DNA of 24,882 nucleotides. It comes from Pleurocapsa sp. MO_226.B13. GTDB taxonomy: Bacteria; Cyanobacteriota; Cyanobacteriia; Cyanobacteriales; Xenococcaceae. This document shows, piece by piece, positions 1 to 7,602 of this stretch (position 1 is the stretch's first letter; every line of letters begins with the position of its first letter). Location: the NCBI GenBank assembly GCA_030064795.1, contig JASJEI010000172.1, positions 1 through 24,882 on the forward strand, written 5' to 3'. A program made the position numbers and the translations under genes. Under the pieces are notes generated by a model. The model searched no databases and was not told the DNA's origin. It saw only the letters and a list, made by a program, of their open reading frames with translations.

Positions 1-2696
1 TTCGCGCCACCACTGAGATAATCATCGTCTTCGTTACCTTGTAACAAGTCAGCACCACTACCACCCTCGATCGTGTCATCGTCTTCACCACCATAAAGAG
101 AATCGTTGCCATCATTACCTTGTACGAGGTCATCACCTTCAATACCTTCTAAGATATTATCGCGATCGTCACCGATTAAAGTATCGTCTTCATCCGAACC
201 AATTAAATTCTTAATGTTTGAAATCGTATCGCCTTCTGCATCGCCACCACTAAAGGTTTGAGTTGCCAGATTGACATTTACCCCTGCTTCTGAATCTACA
301 TAGCTAGCCTTATCCTCACCAACACCACCATCTAGAGTATCTGCACCACCGCCACCTTCAAGAACATTATTATTACTATCGCCAATTAAAATATCGTTAT
401 TATCCGAACCAATTAAATTCTCAATGCTTGATAATGTGTCGCCTTCTGCATCACCGCCACTGAGAGTCAGAGTGGCGAGATTAATACTTACTGCTTCTGA
501 GGAATCTGCATAACTAGCTGCATCTTTGTCAGCACCACCATCTATCAGATCTGCACCACTATCCCCTTGTAAAGTATCTCCTCTCGAACCTCCGATCAGG
601 GAATCATTACCAGCATCGCCAATAAGAGAATCAAAATCTTGTCCGCCGATCAGGGAGTCATCACCGCTACCACCTGCGATCGTGTCTTCTTCCAAACCTC
701 CCTCAATAGTATCGTTACCATCTTCACCCGATAGTTCATCTTCATCCTCGCCACCGACGATAAAATTATCATCGTTGTTACCGCTGAGAGTATTTTCTCC
801 TTCAAGCGAACCAATCAGGTTTTCAATTCCTGTAAGTGTATCCCCTTGGGCTTCACCACCGCTTACTTCTCCTGTGGAAAGAGCGATCGCTACACCATCT
901 TCGGAGTTTTCATAATTCGCTGTATCGCTTCCCGTACTACCGTCGAGAGAGTCAGCACCTTCACCACCTTCGAGAAGATTATCATCACTATTCCCAATTA
1001 AAGTATCATCTTCGTTGCTGCCAATTAGATTTTCGATTTCTGCTAGGGTATCTCCTTCTGCTTCACCACCACTACCCGTACCAGTAGTGAGATCGACACT
1101 TACAGCTTCTTCAGAATCTTCATAACTAGCGGTATCATTATCTGCACCACCATCAAGGGAGTCAGCACCTATACCACCATTGAAAGAATCATTCCCTGCA
1201 TTGCCCTCAAGGGAGTCGTTACCAGCAATACCAAAGAGAAGATTGTCATTGCGATCGCCAATTAAAGTATCATTTTCGGTTGAACCACTTAAGTTTTCGA
1301 TGTTAGACAGGGTATCCCCTTCGGCTTCGCCACCATTTCCCACACCTGTTTCTAAGTTAACGTTAACCCCTGCGGTTGAATTTTCGTAACTAGCTGTATC
1401 CTCATCTTCTCCACCATCGAGGATATCTGCACCTGCACCACCTAAGAGTGAGTCATCTCCTTCCTTCCCTTCTATCGAGTCAGCACCATCATTGCCAGAA
1501 AGAAGATTATCGTTATTGTCGCCAACTAAAGTATCATTTTCTGCCGAACCAATCAGATTCTCAATTTCAATTAGGGTATCCCCTTCCGCATCACCGCCAC
1601 TAACTACTTCCGTTTCCAGGTTGATGTTAACCCCTGCGGTTGAATTTTCATAGCTGGCGGTATCTTCGTCTTTACCGTCATCCTCATCATCTTCACCGCC
1701 ATCGAGGATATCCGCACCTATACCAGCTTCTAAAAAGTCGTCACCTTCTCCACCATCGAGGGAGTTATTATTTTCGTTACCAATTAGAGTATCGTCTTCA
1801 TCACTACCGAGCAAATTTTCAATATTTACTAATGTATCCCCCTCTGCCTCACCTTCACTCCCAGTACCTGTAGCCAGATTAACCTCAACCCCGTCTGACG
1901 AATCATCATAGCTGGCGGTATCCTCGTCATCACCACCATCGAGAGAGTCAGCACCACTACCACCAGAGAGGATATTCTCGTCATCATCTCCAACTAAGGT
2001 ATCATCTTCGCTACTGCCAATCAGGTTTTCTATCCCTGTAAGTGTATCCCCTTGGGCATCGCCACCACTACCAGTACCTGTAGCGAGATTAACCTCAACA
2101 CCTTCTGACGAATCATCATAGCTGGCGGTATCTTCGTCATCACCACCATCGAGAAAGTCAGCACCACTACCACCAGAGAGGATATTCTCGTCATCATCCC
2201 CAACTAAGGTATCATCCCCAGATGAGCCAATCAAATTTTCTATTTCTTGTAGGATATCCCCTTCTGCCGAACCACCACTAACTACTCCCGTTTCCAGGTT
2301 GAGATTAACTGCTGTTTCCGAGTCACTGTAGCTTGCAGCATCATCGTCATCGCCACCATTGAGAGTATCCGCCCCTGCACCCCCTAAGAGGATATCATCA
2401 TCTCTCAGCCCAAAAAGAGAGTCATTCCCCGCACCGCCAATTAGAGTATCATCACTATCTTCCCCTCCTAGAGTGTCATTCCCCGCACCACCATCGAGGA
2501 AGTCGTCATCTTCTCCGCCAAACAGTTTGTCATTGCTGCTACCGCCTTCGAGGGTATCGTCGTCGTCTCCTCCCAAAAGGGTATCATTACCACCTAGTCC
2601 CTGGAGTAAATCGTCACCATCGTCCCCATCTAAAGTATCTTGAAACTCGCTTCCTACTAAGGTATCGTCCTCTGATGTTCCTTGAATTAGCACCAC
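1..2696 (-). CDS. RTX-type calcium-binding repeat protein, 5' part (runs off the left edge)
   Basis: The reverse strand reads open from a GTG at 2694-2696 to the window edge (about 898 codons; the C-terminus is outside). AAGGAG lies nine bases before this GTG, which decides the start. The protein is acidic and built from Gly/Asp nonapeptides of the GGxGxDxLx type that form calcium-binding beta rolls, as in hemolysin-type exoproteins. They alternate with a longer unit that reads roughly DTASYxxS..VNLxTG..SGGDAEGDTL..IENLIGS..DDTL.GD. I count nine copies of the SGGDAEGDTL-IENLIGS block, spaced about 210-390 bases apart. There is no N-terminal signal peptide, which is normal for type I secreted RTX proteins whose export signal is C-terminal and here unseen. 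Likely a large secreted or surface protein; adhesion, motility or S-layer roles are possible and cannot be told apart. It is transcribed divergently from the phycocyanin operon. Confidence 0.88.
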   Translation of the reverse strand, partial: MVLIQGTSEDDTLVGSEFQDTLDGDDGDDLLQGLGGNDTLLGGDDDDTLEGGSSNDKLFGGEDDDFLDGGAGNDTLGGEDSDDTLIGGAGNDSLFGLRDDDILLGGAGADTLNGGDDDDAASYSDSETAVNLNLETGVVSGGSAEGDILQEIENLIGSSGDDTLVGDDDENILSGGSGADFLDGGDDEDTASYDDSSEGVEVNLATGTGSGGDAQGDTLTGIENLIGSSEDDTLVGDDDENILSGGSGADSLDGGDDEDTASYDDSSDGVEVNLATGTGSEGEAEGDTLVNIENLLGSDEDDTLIGNENNNSLDGGEGDDFLEAGIGADILDGGEDDEDDGKDEDTASYENSTAGVNINLETEVVSGGDAEGDTLIEIENLIGSAENDTLVGDNNDNLLSGNDGADSIEGKEGDDSLLGGAGADILDGGEDEDTASYENSTAGVNVNLETGVGNGGEAEGDTLSNIENLSGSTENDTLIGDRNDNLLFGIAGNDSLEGNAGNDSFNGGIGADSLDGGADNDTASYEDSEEAVSVDLTTGTGSGGEAEGDTLAEIENLIGSNEDDTLIGNSDDNLLEGGEGADSLDGSTGSDTANYENSEDGVAIALSTGEVSGGEAQGDTLTGIENLIGSLEGENTLSGNNDDNFIVGGEDEDELSGEDGNDTIEGGLEEDTIAGGSGDDSLIGGQDFDSLIGDAGNDSLIGGSRGDTLQGDSGADLIDGGADKDAASYADSSEAVSINLATLTLSGGDAEGDTLSSIENLIGSDNNDILIGDSNNNVLEGGGGADTLDGGVGEDKASYVDSEAGVNVNLATQTFSGGDAEGDTISNIKNLIGSDEDDTLIGDDRDNILEGIEGDDLVQGNDGNDSLYGGEDDDTIEGGSGADLLQGNEDDDYLSGGA
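1861..2216 (-). repeat. Near-identical in-frame duplication inside the RTX gene
   Basis: Bases 1861-2006 and 2071-2216 align without gaps and differ at about 6 of 146 positions by my count. The offset is 210 bases, exactly 70 codons, so one whole RTX module has been copied in frame. The other modules are much more diverged. Confidence 0.85.
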
Positions 2697-2862
2697 TTTC
2701 CAATTCTCCTTATCTAAGTTGCCTCGGCGCAAGCTATGACAACTTAATACTTTAAGCAATCCCAGGTAAAAAACTTGGAACAAAAAAGGTTTTCACCAGA
2801 ATTTCAGACTTGATAACTTATCGTCACAAAAGCCAACAAAACTTTATTTTTTGGGGAGATGA

Positions 2863-2880
2863 TTGCACAAAAATTGCACA
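2863..2880 (+). promoter_or_regulatory. L box: predicted RcaC binding site of the cpc operon
   Basis: TTGCACA at 2863-2869 and TTGCACA at 2874-2880 form a direct repeat separated by exactly four bases (AAAA). This equals the published RcaC L-box consensus TTGCACA-N4-TTGCACA known from the red-light-induced cpc2 and pcyA promoters of Fremyella diplosiphon. It lies about 195 bases before cpcB and about 167 bases before the divergent RTX start. I saw no other TTGCACA pair in the window. An RcaC homologue is encoded at 10099-11985. I could not place -35/-10 boxes or a transcription start with confidence in the rest of the 2697-3074 gap. Confidence 0.85.
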
Positions 2881-3074
2881 AAAACTTTGTTTGAATGAAC
2901 TTAGTCAAAAGCCACTGAATTTCCTAGCTTTAAAGTTTTAGCTGGTGTTTAGCAGAGTTAATCGAGCAAGGTAGAGCATTAAGCCTTGCAATTAACTATC
3001 TACACTTTCGATCTAAGTTAGGAATCAGTTTTTCATAACAATTTTGTGCCAATAAATATCCAGGAGAAATATTG

Positions 3075-3593
3075 ATGTTTGACGCATTTACTAGAGTAAT
3101 TTCTCAGGCTGATGCCAGAGGAGACTATCTTAATCAAGGTCAGTTTGATGCTCTTAAAAATATGGTGGCAGAAAGCAACAAACGCATGGATGTGGTAAAC
3201 CGCATCACTGGTAATTCTTCAGCTATTGTCGCTAATGCTGCTCGCGTTTTATTTTCCGAACAGCCCCAGTTAATTGCCCCTGGCGGTAATGCTTACACCA
3301 ACCGTCGCATGGCTGCTTGTTTGCGAGACATGGAAATTATCTTACGCTATGTCACCTACGCTACTTTTGCGGGTGATGGCAGTGTCTTAGAAGATCGTTG
3401 CTTAAATGGTTTGCGGGAAACTTATGTAGCTTTGGGCGTTCCTGGTGGTTCTGTTGCTGAAGCTGTCAACAAAATGAAAGCTGCTGCAATTGAAATTGCT
3501 AATGACAAAAACGGTATAACTCAGGGAGATTGTAGCTCTCTGATGTCAGAACTATCGAGTTACTTCGATCGCGCCGCAGCAGCAGTAGGCTAG
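3075..3593 (+). CDS. cpcB: C-phycocyanin beta subunit (CpcB2-type)
   Basis: Light-harvesting biliprotein of phycobilisome rods. The 172 residues match the usual beta length. Cys82 (in AACLRDME) and Cys153 (in GDCSSLM) are the two phycocyanobilin attachment sites, with Asp85 close to the first chromophore. Asn72, in GGNAYTNRR, is the residue methylated in beta subunits. The N-terminus [16 protein letters not shown] is typical of CpcB and unlike PecB. ATG at 3075 is chosen over the TTG at 3072; AGGAG at 3062-3066 gives a good ribosome binding site. It is the first gene of a cpcB-A-linker-linker-D operon. Because of the upstream L box and downstream rca genes I infer this is the red-light-inducible phycocyanin copy (cpcB2) rather than the constitutive one. 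Confidence 0.97.
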   Translation: MFDAFTRVISQADARGDYLNQGQFDALKNMVAESNKRMDVVNRITGNSSAIVANAARVLFSEQPQLIAPGGNAYTNRRMAACLRDMEIILRYVTYATFAGDGSVLEDRCLNGLRETYVALGVPGGSVAEAVNKMKAAAIEIANDKNGITQGDCSSLMSELSSYFDRAAAAVG

Positions 3594-3662
3594 GAAAGCT
3601 CCTACCCAGTTTCATCTTTTAGTTAAACATAGTAAAAATTCAAAGCAAGAGGTATCTTACCA

Positions 3663-4151
3663 ATGAAGACTCCGATCACTGAAGCAATATCGGCTGCTGA
3701 TTCTCAAGGTCGTTTTTTAAGCAGTAGCGAAATTCAAACCGCTTTTGGTCGTTTTCGCCAAGCTAACGCTAGTTTAGAAGCTGCTCAAGCATTAACTAGA
3801 CAAGCAGATAGTTTAGTAAATGGCGCAGCCCAAGCTGTTTATAGCAAGTTTCCCTACACTACTCAAATGCAAGGCCCAAACTATGCTTCAACTCCTGAAG
3901 GTAAAGCTAAATGCGCTCGCGACATCGGCTATTATTTACGCATGATCACCTATTGTTTGGTTGCTGGTGGTACTGGTCCAATGGATGATTATCTCATTGC
4001 AGGAGTTGCTGAAATCAATGCTACTTTTGAGTTGTCTCCTAGCTGGTATGTTGAGGCTCTTAAATATATCAAAAATAATCATGGTTTGAGTGGCGATCCT
4101 GCTGTAGAAGCTAACTCTTACATTGAGTACGCGATTAACGCTCTCAGCTAG
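3663..4151 (+). CDS. cpcA: C-phycocyanin alpha subunit (CpcA2-type)
   Basis: Partner of the beta subunit in phycocyanin hexamers. The 162 residues are the standard alpha length. Cys84 ([12 protein letters not shown]) is the single phycocyanobilin attachment site, with Arg86 and Asp87 next to it. The ending [12 protein letters not shown] is typical. Residues 68-83 ([16 protein letters not shown]) resemble the region as found in phycoerythrocyanin alpha, but the rest ([39 protein letters not shown]) is clearly CpcA. It lies 69 bases after cpcB, with AAGAGG a little upstream of the ATG. A hairpin plus T-run follows the stop codon, before the linker genes. Confidence 0.97.
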   Translation: MKTPITEAISAADSQGRFLSSSEIQTAFGRFRQANASLEAAQALTRQADSLVNGAAQAVYSKFPYTTQMQGPNYASTPEGKAKCARDIGYYLRMITYCLVAGGTGPMDDYLIAGVAEINATFELSPSWYVEALKYIKNNHGLSGDPAVEANSYIEYAINALS

Positions 4152-4164
4152 ATTTGTTCTTGTG

Positions 4165-4234
4165 GCTCGAAATCGCAGATGACTATTAGGCTGGTTTTGG
4201 TTTAATGGTTGGCTGTAATTTCGAGCAATTTTTT
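4165..4234 (+). terminator. Hairpin with T-run between cpcA and the linker genes (probable attenuator)
   Basis: GCTCGAAAT at 4165-4173 pairs perfectly with ATTTCGAGC at 4218-4226 and is followed by AATTTTTTTA. The 44-base loop could fold further. A stem followed by U residues just after cpcA fits partial termination, which would make more cpcBA message than linker message. This is inference; no expression data are available here. Confidence 0.55.
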
Positions 4235-4269
4235 TAATATAGCAATCAAAAAAATTAGGAGTATAACCA

Positions 4270-5085
4270 GTGGCAATTACAGCAGCATCACGCTTGGGAA
4301 TCTCTGCCTTTGACGATACTAATATAGTGGAATTGCGTCCCAACTGGAGTAAAGAGGATGCCAAAGGAGCGATCGCAGCAGTCTATCGGCAAGTTTTAGG
4401 CAATGACTATTTGATGAAGTCGGAACGTCTAACTAGTGCAGAATCTTTATTGGCAGATAGATCGATTCCAGTCCGCGAATTCGTCAGGGCGGTAGCCAAG
4501 TCAGAATTATATAAAGAAAAATTTTTTTATAACAACTATCATCCCCGCACCATTGAATTAAACTTCAAACATTTACTCGGACGCGCGCCTTACGACGAAT
4601 CAGAAATCGTCGAACATCTCGATTTATATCAAAATCGGGGTTTTGAAGCCGATATTGATTCCTATATCGATTCTGAAGAATATATGCAAAACTTTGGTGA
4701 CAATATTGTCCCTTTTTATCGCGGTTTTTCCACCCAAACAGGACAAAAAACTGTCGGTTTTACCCGTATGTTCCAACTTTATCAGGGTTACGCCAATAGC
4801 GATCGCGCTCAAGGCAATACAGGTAGCCCTCGCTTAACCTACGATTTAGCTCGTAATCTGGCAACTCCCGTGCGTAGCCCTGGGGGGAACGGTTCGCTTT
4901 CGGGGACAACTACTACCGAACGAGGTGGTTTATATCGCTTGCGGGTAACTAAGGGAGGAATAGGACGCGCCCCTCAAATACGTCGTAGTTTACAAGAATA
5001 TGTCGTTCCTTATGAAAGACTGTCGGCAACCCTGCAAAAGCTGAATAAACAAGGTAGTCGAGTTCTCAGTATTACTAATGCTTAA
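4270..5085 (+). CDS. cpcC: Phycobilisome rod linker, phycocyanin-associated (CpcC/CpcH2-type)
   Basis: Linker that joins phycocyanin hexamers within a rod. Residues about 15-150 form the PBS linker domain (ELRPNW near residue 22, [71 protein letters not shown]). Residues about 219-271 form a CpcD-like capping domain ([33 protein letters not shown]). The 271 residues match the ~30-33 kDa rod linkers. Start is GTG at 4270 with AGGAG eight bases before it. It sits after the cpcA attenuator hairpin, and a second paralogous linker follows, as in cpcBAC2C1D and cpcB2A2H2I2D2 operons. Which of the paired linkers is core-proximal cannot be told from sequence alone. Confidence 0.95.
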   Translation: MAITAASRLGISAFDDTNIVELRPNWSKEDAKGAIAAVYRQVLGNDYLMKSERLTSAESLLADRSIPVREFVRAVAKSELYKEKFFYNNYHPRTIELNFKHLLGRAPYDESEIVEHLDLYQNRGFEADIDSYIDSEEYMQNFGDNIVPFYRGFSTQTGQKTVGFTRMFQLYQGYANSDRAQGNTGSPRLTYDLARNLATPVRSPGGNGSLSGTTTTERGGLYRLRVTKGGIGRAPQIRRSLQEYVVPYERLSATLQKLNKQGSRVLSITNA

Positions 5086-5227
5086 TTAGCTCTTAGCTAT
5101 TAGCTCTTTTCTGGAACTCAAAATCACGTGAGTTCGATGAAGCCAAAAACTAAATAATTTTCGGAGTTATGGAGGTCTAAATACCTGATTCTTTTCCTTA
5201 AGAAATTTATAACTACGAACTACGTAC

Positions 5228-5247
5228 GGTCGTTTCATGAAACGACC
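5228..5247. repeat. 20-base palindrome within a REP-like element between the two linker genes
   Basis: GGTCGTTTCATGAAACGACC is a perfect palindrome. It is flanked by ACGAACTAC-type repeats and, at 5259-5279, by a tract related to CTCCGAATTCCGAACTC that recurs near 6680 and, inverted, near 14741. The 239-base gap 5086-5324 otherwise holds a small TTAGCT tandem (5088-5108) and no gene. Confidence 0.8.
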
Positions 5248-5324
5248 TCTACGAACTACTAACTCCGAATTCCGAACTCACCTCAAATCACAACTAGCAA
5301 GATAAACATTTAGGAGAATAGCAA

Positions 5325-6185
5325 GTGGCAATTACAACAGCAGCCTCTCGGTTGGGAGTTTCTGCTTTTAGCGATCGCGAACCTCTAGAATTACGTCCCA
5401 ACTGGACTCAAGACGATGCCAAAGCCATCATTAATGCCGTTTATCGGCAAGTTTTGGGTAATGACTATATTATGCAGTCGGAACGTTTAACAGCGACAGA
5501 ATCATTACTCTGCAACGGTTCGCTGACAGTACGGGATTTTGTACGGGCGGTAGCTAAATCAGAACTCTATAAAACTAAATTTCTCTATGACAATTTCCAA
5601 ACTAGAGTCATTGAGTTAAACCTCAAGCATTTATTAGGACGAGCAGCTTATGACGAATCTGAGGTAATTTATCACCTCGATCTCTATCAAACTAAGGGTT
5701 TTGAAGCCGATATCGATGATTATATCGACTCAGCCGAATATGAAGCCAACTTTGGCGACTACATCGTTCCCTACTACAGAGGTTTTGCAACCCAAACCCA
5801 ACAAAAAACTGTCGGCTTTACCCGTATGTTCCAACTCTATCGGGGTTATGCCAATAGCGATCGCTCTCAAATAGCAGGAAAAACCTCCCGTTTGGCAAAA
5901 GATTTGGCTCAAAATGGTGCTTCGGCGGTGGTAGCACCCTCTGGGGGTACTGACGGCTGGGCTTATCAAGAGTCTAATCAAGGGGTTACACCAGATAGAG
6001 CTTTTAGAACTGCTAACCAAGATAATCGCATTTATCGGATTGAAATATCGGCGATGAATTTACCCAGATATCCCAAGGTGCGTCGAGTTAGTCGGGCTAT
6101 TTTAGTACCCTACGATAAGCTCTCCTCAACTCTGAAAAAAATCAACAAAATGGGTGGAAAAGTTGCCAGCATTACTTTAGCTTAA
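5325..6185 (+). CDS. cpcC: Second phycobilisome rod linker, phycocyanin-associated (CpcC/CpcI2-type)
   Basis: Paralogue of the preceding linker with the same two-domain plan. The PBS linker domain is at about residues 16-150 ([56 protein letters not shown]). A CpcD-like domain covers the last ~53 residues ([33 protein letters not shown]). It is 286 residues long, and its longer inter-domain segment (about 190-232) is the main difference from the first linker. Start is GTG at 5325 with AGGAG upstream, the same start style as its neighbour, which together with sequence similarity points to tandem duplication. CpcD follows after a 16-base gap, so the two are surely co-transcribed. Confidence 0.95.
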   Translation: MAITTAASRLGVSAFSDREPLELRPNWTQDDAKAIINAVYRQVLGNDYIMQSERLTATESLLCNGSLTVRDFVRAVAKSELYKTKFLYDNFQTRVIELNLKHLLGRAAYDESEVIYHLDLYQTKGFEADIDDYIDSAEYEANFGDYIVPYYRGFATQTQQKTVGFTRMFQLYRGYANSDRSQIAGKTSRLAKDLAQNGASAVVAPSGGTDGWAYQESNQGVTPDRAFRTANQDNRIYRIEISAMNLPRYPKVRRVSRAILVPYDKLSSTLKKINKMGGKVASITLA

Positions 6186-6201
6186 AGGAGATCTTGAGAA
6201 A

Positions 6202-6483
6202 ATGTTAGGAAAATCGGTACTTAGCGGTTGCTCCAGTTCATCAGCAAACAATCGCATTTTTGTTTATGAAGTAACAGGATTAAAACAGAATCAAAAAAAC
6301 GATAACAATAGCTACTCTTTTCGCAGTAGTAGTAGTATTTTTGTCCGTGTTCCTTACGGTCGCATGAATGAAGAAATGCAGCGTATTGGCAAAATGGGTG
6401 GAACTATTGTCAGTATCAAGCCTTTAGATGCTTTCAATCAAGAGGATGAGGCGGATATTTCTCAGGAAAGTACGGCTTCTTAA
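6202..6483 (+). CDS. cpcD: Phycobilisome rod-capping linker CpcD
   Basis: Small linker that terminates phycocyanin rods and limits their length. The 93 residues begin MLGKSVLSG and carry the family core NRIFVYEVTGL (about 18-28) and SIFVRVPYGRMNEEMQRIGKMGGTIVSI (about 48-75), followed by a variable acidic tail. The ATG at 6202 is preceded by AAAGGAG (6184-6190). Last phycobilisome gene of the operon. No cpcE/cpcF lyase genes and no cpcG follow within the window, which fits an accessory, inducible cpc copy that borrows lyases encoded elsewhere. Confidence 0.95.
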   Translation: MLGKSVLSGCSSSSANNRIFVYEVTGLKQNQKNDNNSYSFRSSSSIFVRVPYGRMNEEMQRIGKMGGTIVSIKPLDAFNQEDEADISQESTAS

Positions 6484-6485
6484 GA

Positions 6486-6507
6486 CGATCGCGATTAATC
6501 GCGATCG
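6486..6507. repeat. 22-base palindrome after cpcD
   Basis: A perfect palindrome made of two HIP1-like halves around ATTAAT, just after the cpcD stop codon. It could form a stem at the 3' end of the cpc message, but no T-run follows, so a terminator call is weak. Confidence 0.5.
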
Positions 6508-6540
6508 CTCAAAATAATTTCCAATTACCATCTTAAATAG

Positions 6541-6602
6541 TTCGGAGTTAGTAGGGGCGGTTCGCGATGCGAAGCGAGTCCTTTAGGGCGAACCGCCCGT
6601 AC
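6541..6602. repeat. REP-like inverted-repeat element between cpcD and pcyA
   Basis: Arms at 6551-6565 (GTAGGGGCGGTTCGC) and 6588-6602 pair at 14 of 15 positions. The element is preceded by TTCGGAGTTA and followed downstream (6668-6700) by CTCCTAATTCCGAAC and ACTCCGAACTC tracts. It shares its flank and the GTAGGGGCG arm with the palindrome at 14761-14788. The gap 6484-6736 holds this element and the 6486 palindrome; I see no L box in it. Confidence 0.75.
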
Positions 6603-6736
6603 AAAGTTTATCAGCAGGCTTGAACCTCTATCAAACTCTTTTCTCTCGCTCTGGGAGAGGCTTGTAACCCAACTCCTAATTCCGAACCCGCAACTCCGAA
6701 CTCTTCTGTCATTAATTTTAAAATACAACAAAGCAA

Positions 6737-7474
6737 ATGGTTGTCACACTCAAAGCTTCTTGGAGAGAACGTCAACACTATTTAATTCAACAGTTGGCAA
6801 GCTGTATTGAAGAACAGTGGAAGCAATATCTGAATCTCGAACCCTATGACATTCCTGAAAATTTGGGTTATGTAGAGGGGAATCTCGAAGAAGAAAAATT
6901 AATCATCGAAAATCGCTGTTATCAGACAACTCGATTTCGTAAGTTACATTTGGAGTTAGCGAAGATAGGCGATCGCCTGGATATTCTTCACTGTGTCATG
7001 TTTCCCCATCCCAATTACGATCTACCAATATTTGGGGTGGATTTAGTGGGAAGTAAAGCGGGAATTGGCGCAGCAATTGTCGATCTGTCTCCCGTCAATA
7101 GCGATCGCTTACTTCCTCCTGCTTACAGTCAAGCTTTAGCTAATTTGCCCCAGATTGATTTTGCTCGTCCGCGTACTTTACCTGAATGGGGCAATATTTT
7201 CTCCGAGTTTTGTTTATTTATCCAACCCCAAAATAGTCGGGAAGAAAAGCTATTTTTGCATCGAGTTCAACAATATCTCGCCATACACTGCCAAACTGCC
7301 TTAGTTACATCCCCCGTAGCTTCTAAATTCAAACAGGCACAAATTCGTTCGGGGCAACGCTACTACTGCGCTCAACAGCAACAAAATGATAAAACCCGCA
7401 GAGTACTAGAAAAATCCTTGGGTAAAACTTGGACAGATAACTACATAACCCAGATGTTGTTTGATTGTCCCTAA
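6737..7474 (+). CDS. pcyA: Phycocyanobilin:ferredoxin oxidoreductase PcyA
   Basis: Four-electron, ferredoxin-dependent reduction of biliverdin IXalpha to phycocyanobilin, the chromophore of phycocyanin and of cyanobacterial phytochromes and cyanobacteriochromes. The 245 residues are the usual length. Glu73, His85 and Asp102 match the catalytic Glu76/His88/Asp105 of the Synechocystis enzyme with a constant offset of three (context HLELAKIG, DILHCVMFPHP, IFGVDLVG). The C-terminal segment NDKTRRVLEKSLGKTWTDNY is also diagnostic. The ATG at 6737 has a weak ribosome binding site. It lies on the same strand between the phycocyanin operon and the light-sensor kinase. pcyA is known to be co-regulated with cpc2 by RcaC in Fremyella. 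Here the 253-base gap before it shows no L box, so either readthrough from cpc or a separate promoter must serve it. Confidence 0.96.
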   Translation: MVVTLKASWRERQHYLIQQLASCIEEQWKQYLNLEPYDIPENLGYVEGNLEEEKLIIENRCYQTTRFRKLHLELAKIGDRLDILHCVMFPHPNYDLPIFGVDLVGSKAGIGAAIVDLSPVNSDRLLPPAYSQALANLPQIDFARPRTLPEWGNIFSEFCLFIQPQNSREEKLFLHRVQQYLAIHCQTALVTSPVASKFKQAQIRSGQRYYCAQQQQNDKTRRVLEKSLGKTWTDNYITQMLFDCP

Positions 7475-7602
7475 CTCTAGTAAATAAATATGAACAAAAA
7501 TAATTTACATTAAAATCGCTAAATTAATTTTAAGATAGTGTCAATATAACAAACTTTAATTTCAGTTAAACTTAATTAACAAAAATAATTATAAATTCAA
7601 CC

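Noticed and set aside
526..2643. Several plus-strand open frames rich in Ser/Pro or His/Tyr
   Set aside because: They are antisense shadows of the RTX gene. The minus strand gives clear Gly/Asp repeat motifs in one continuous frame.
1..2696. Possible CRISPR array because of regularly spaced repeats
   Set aside because: The repeats are degenerate, coding, of variable spacing, and encode RTX nonapeptides; there are no unique spacers of constant length.
2881..3060. Specific -35/-10 boxes for cpc
   Set aside because: Several weak candidates exist at different spacings and none is convincing, so no promoter position is claimed.
3075..4151. Phycoerythrocyanin genes (pecBA), as in CA7
   Set aside because: N-termini and most of both sequences are CpcB/CpcA-like; only a short stretch before alpha Cys84 resembles PecA, and no pecE/pecF genes follow.
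3936..4364. 142-codon minus-strand frame over cpcA and the first linker
   Set aside because: It overlaps two confidently identified phycobilisome genes and has no recognisable motif.
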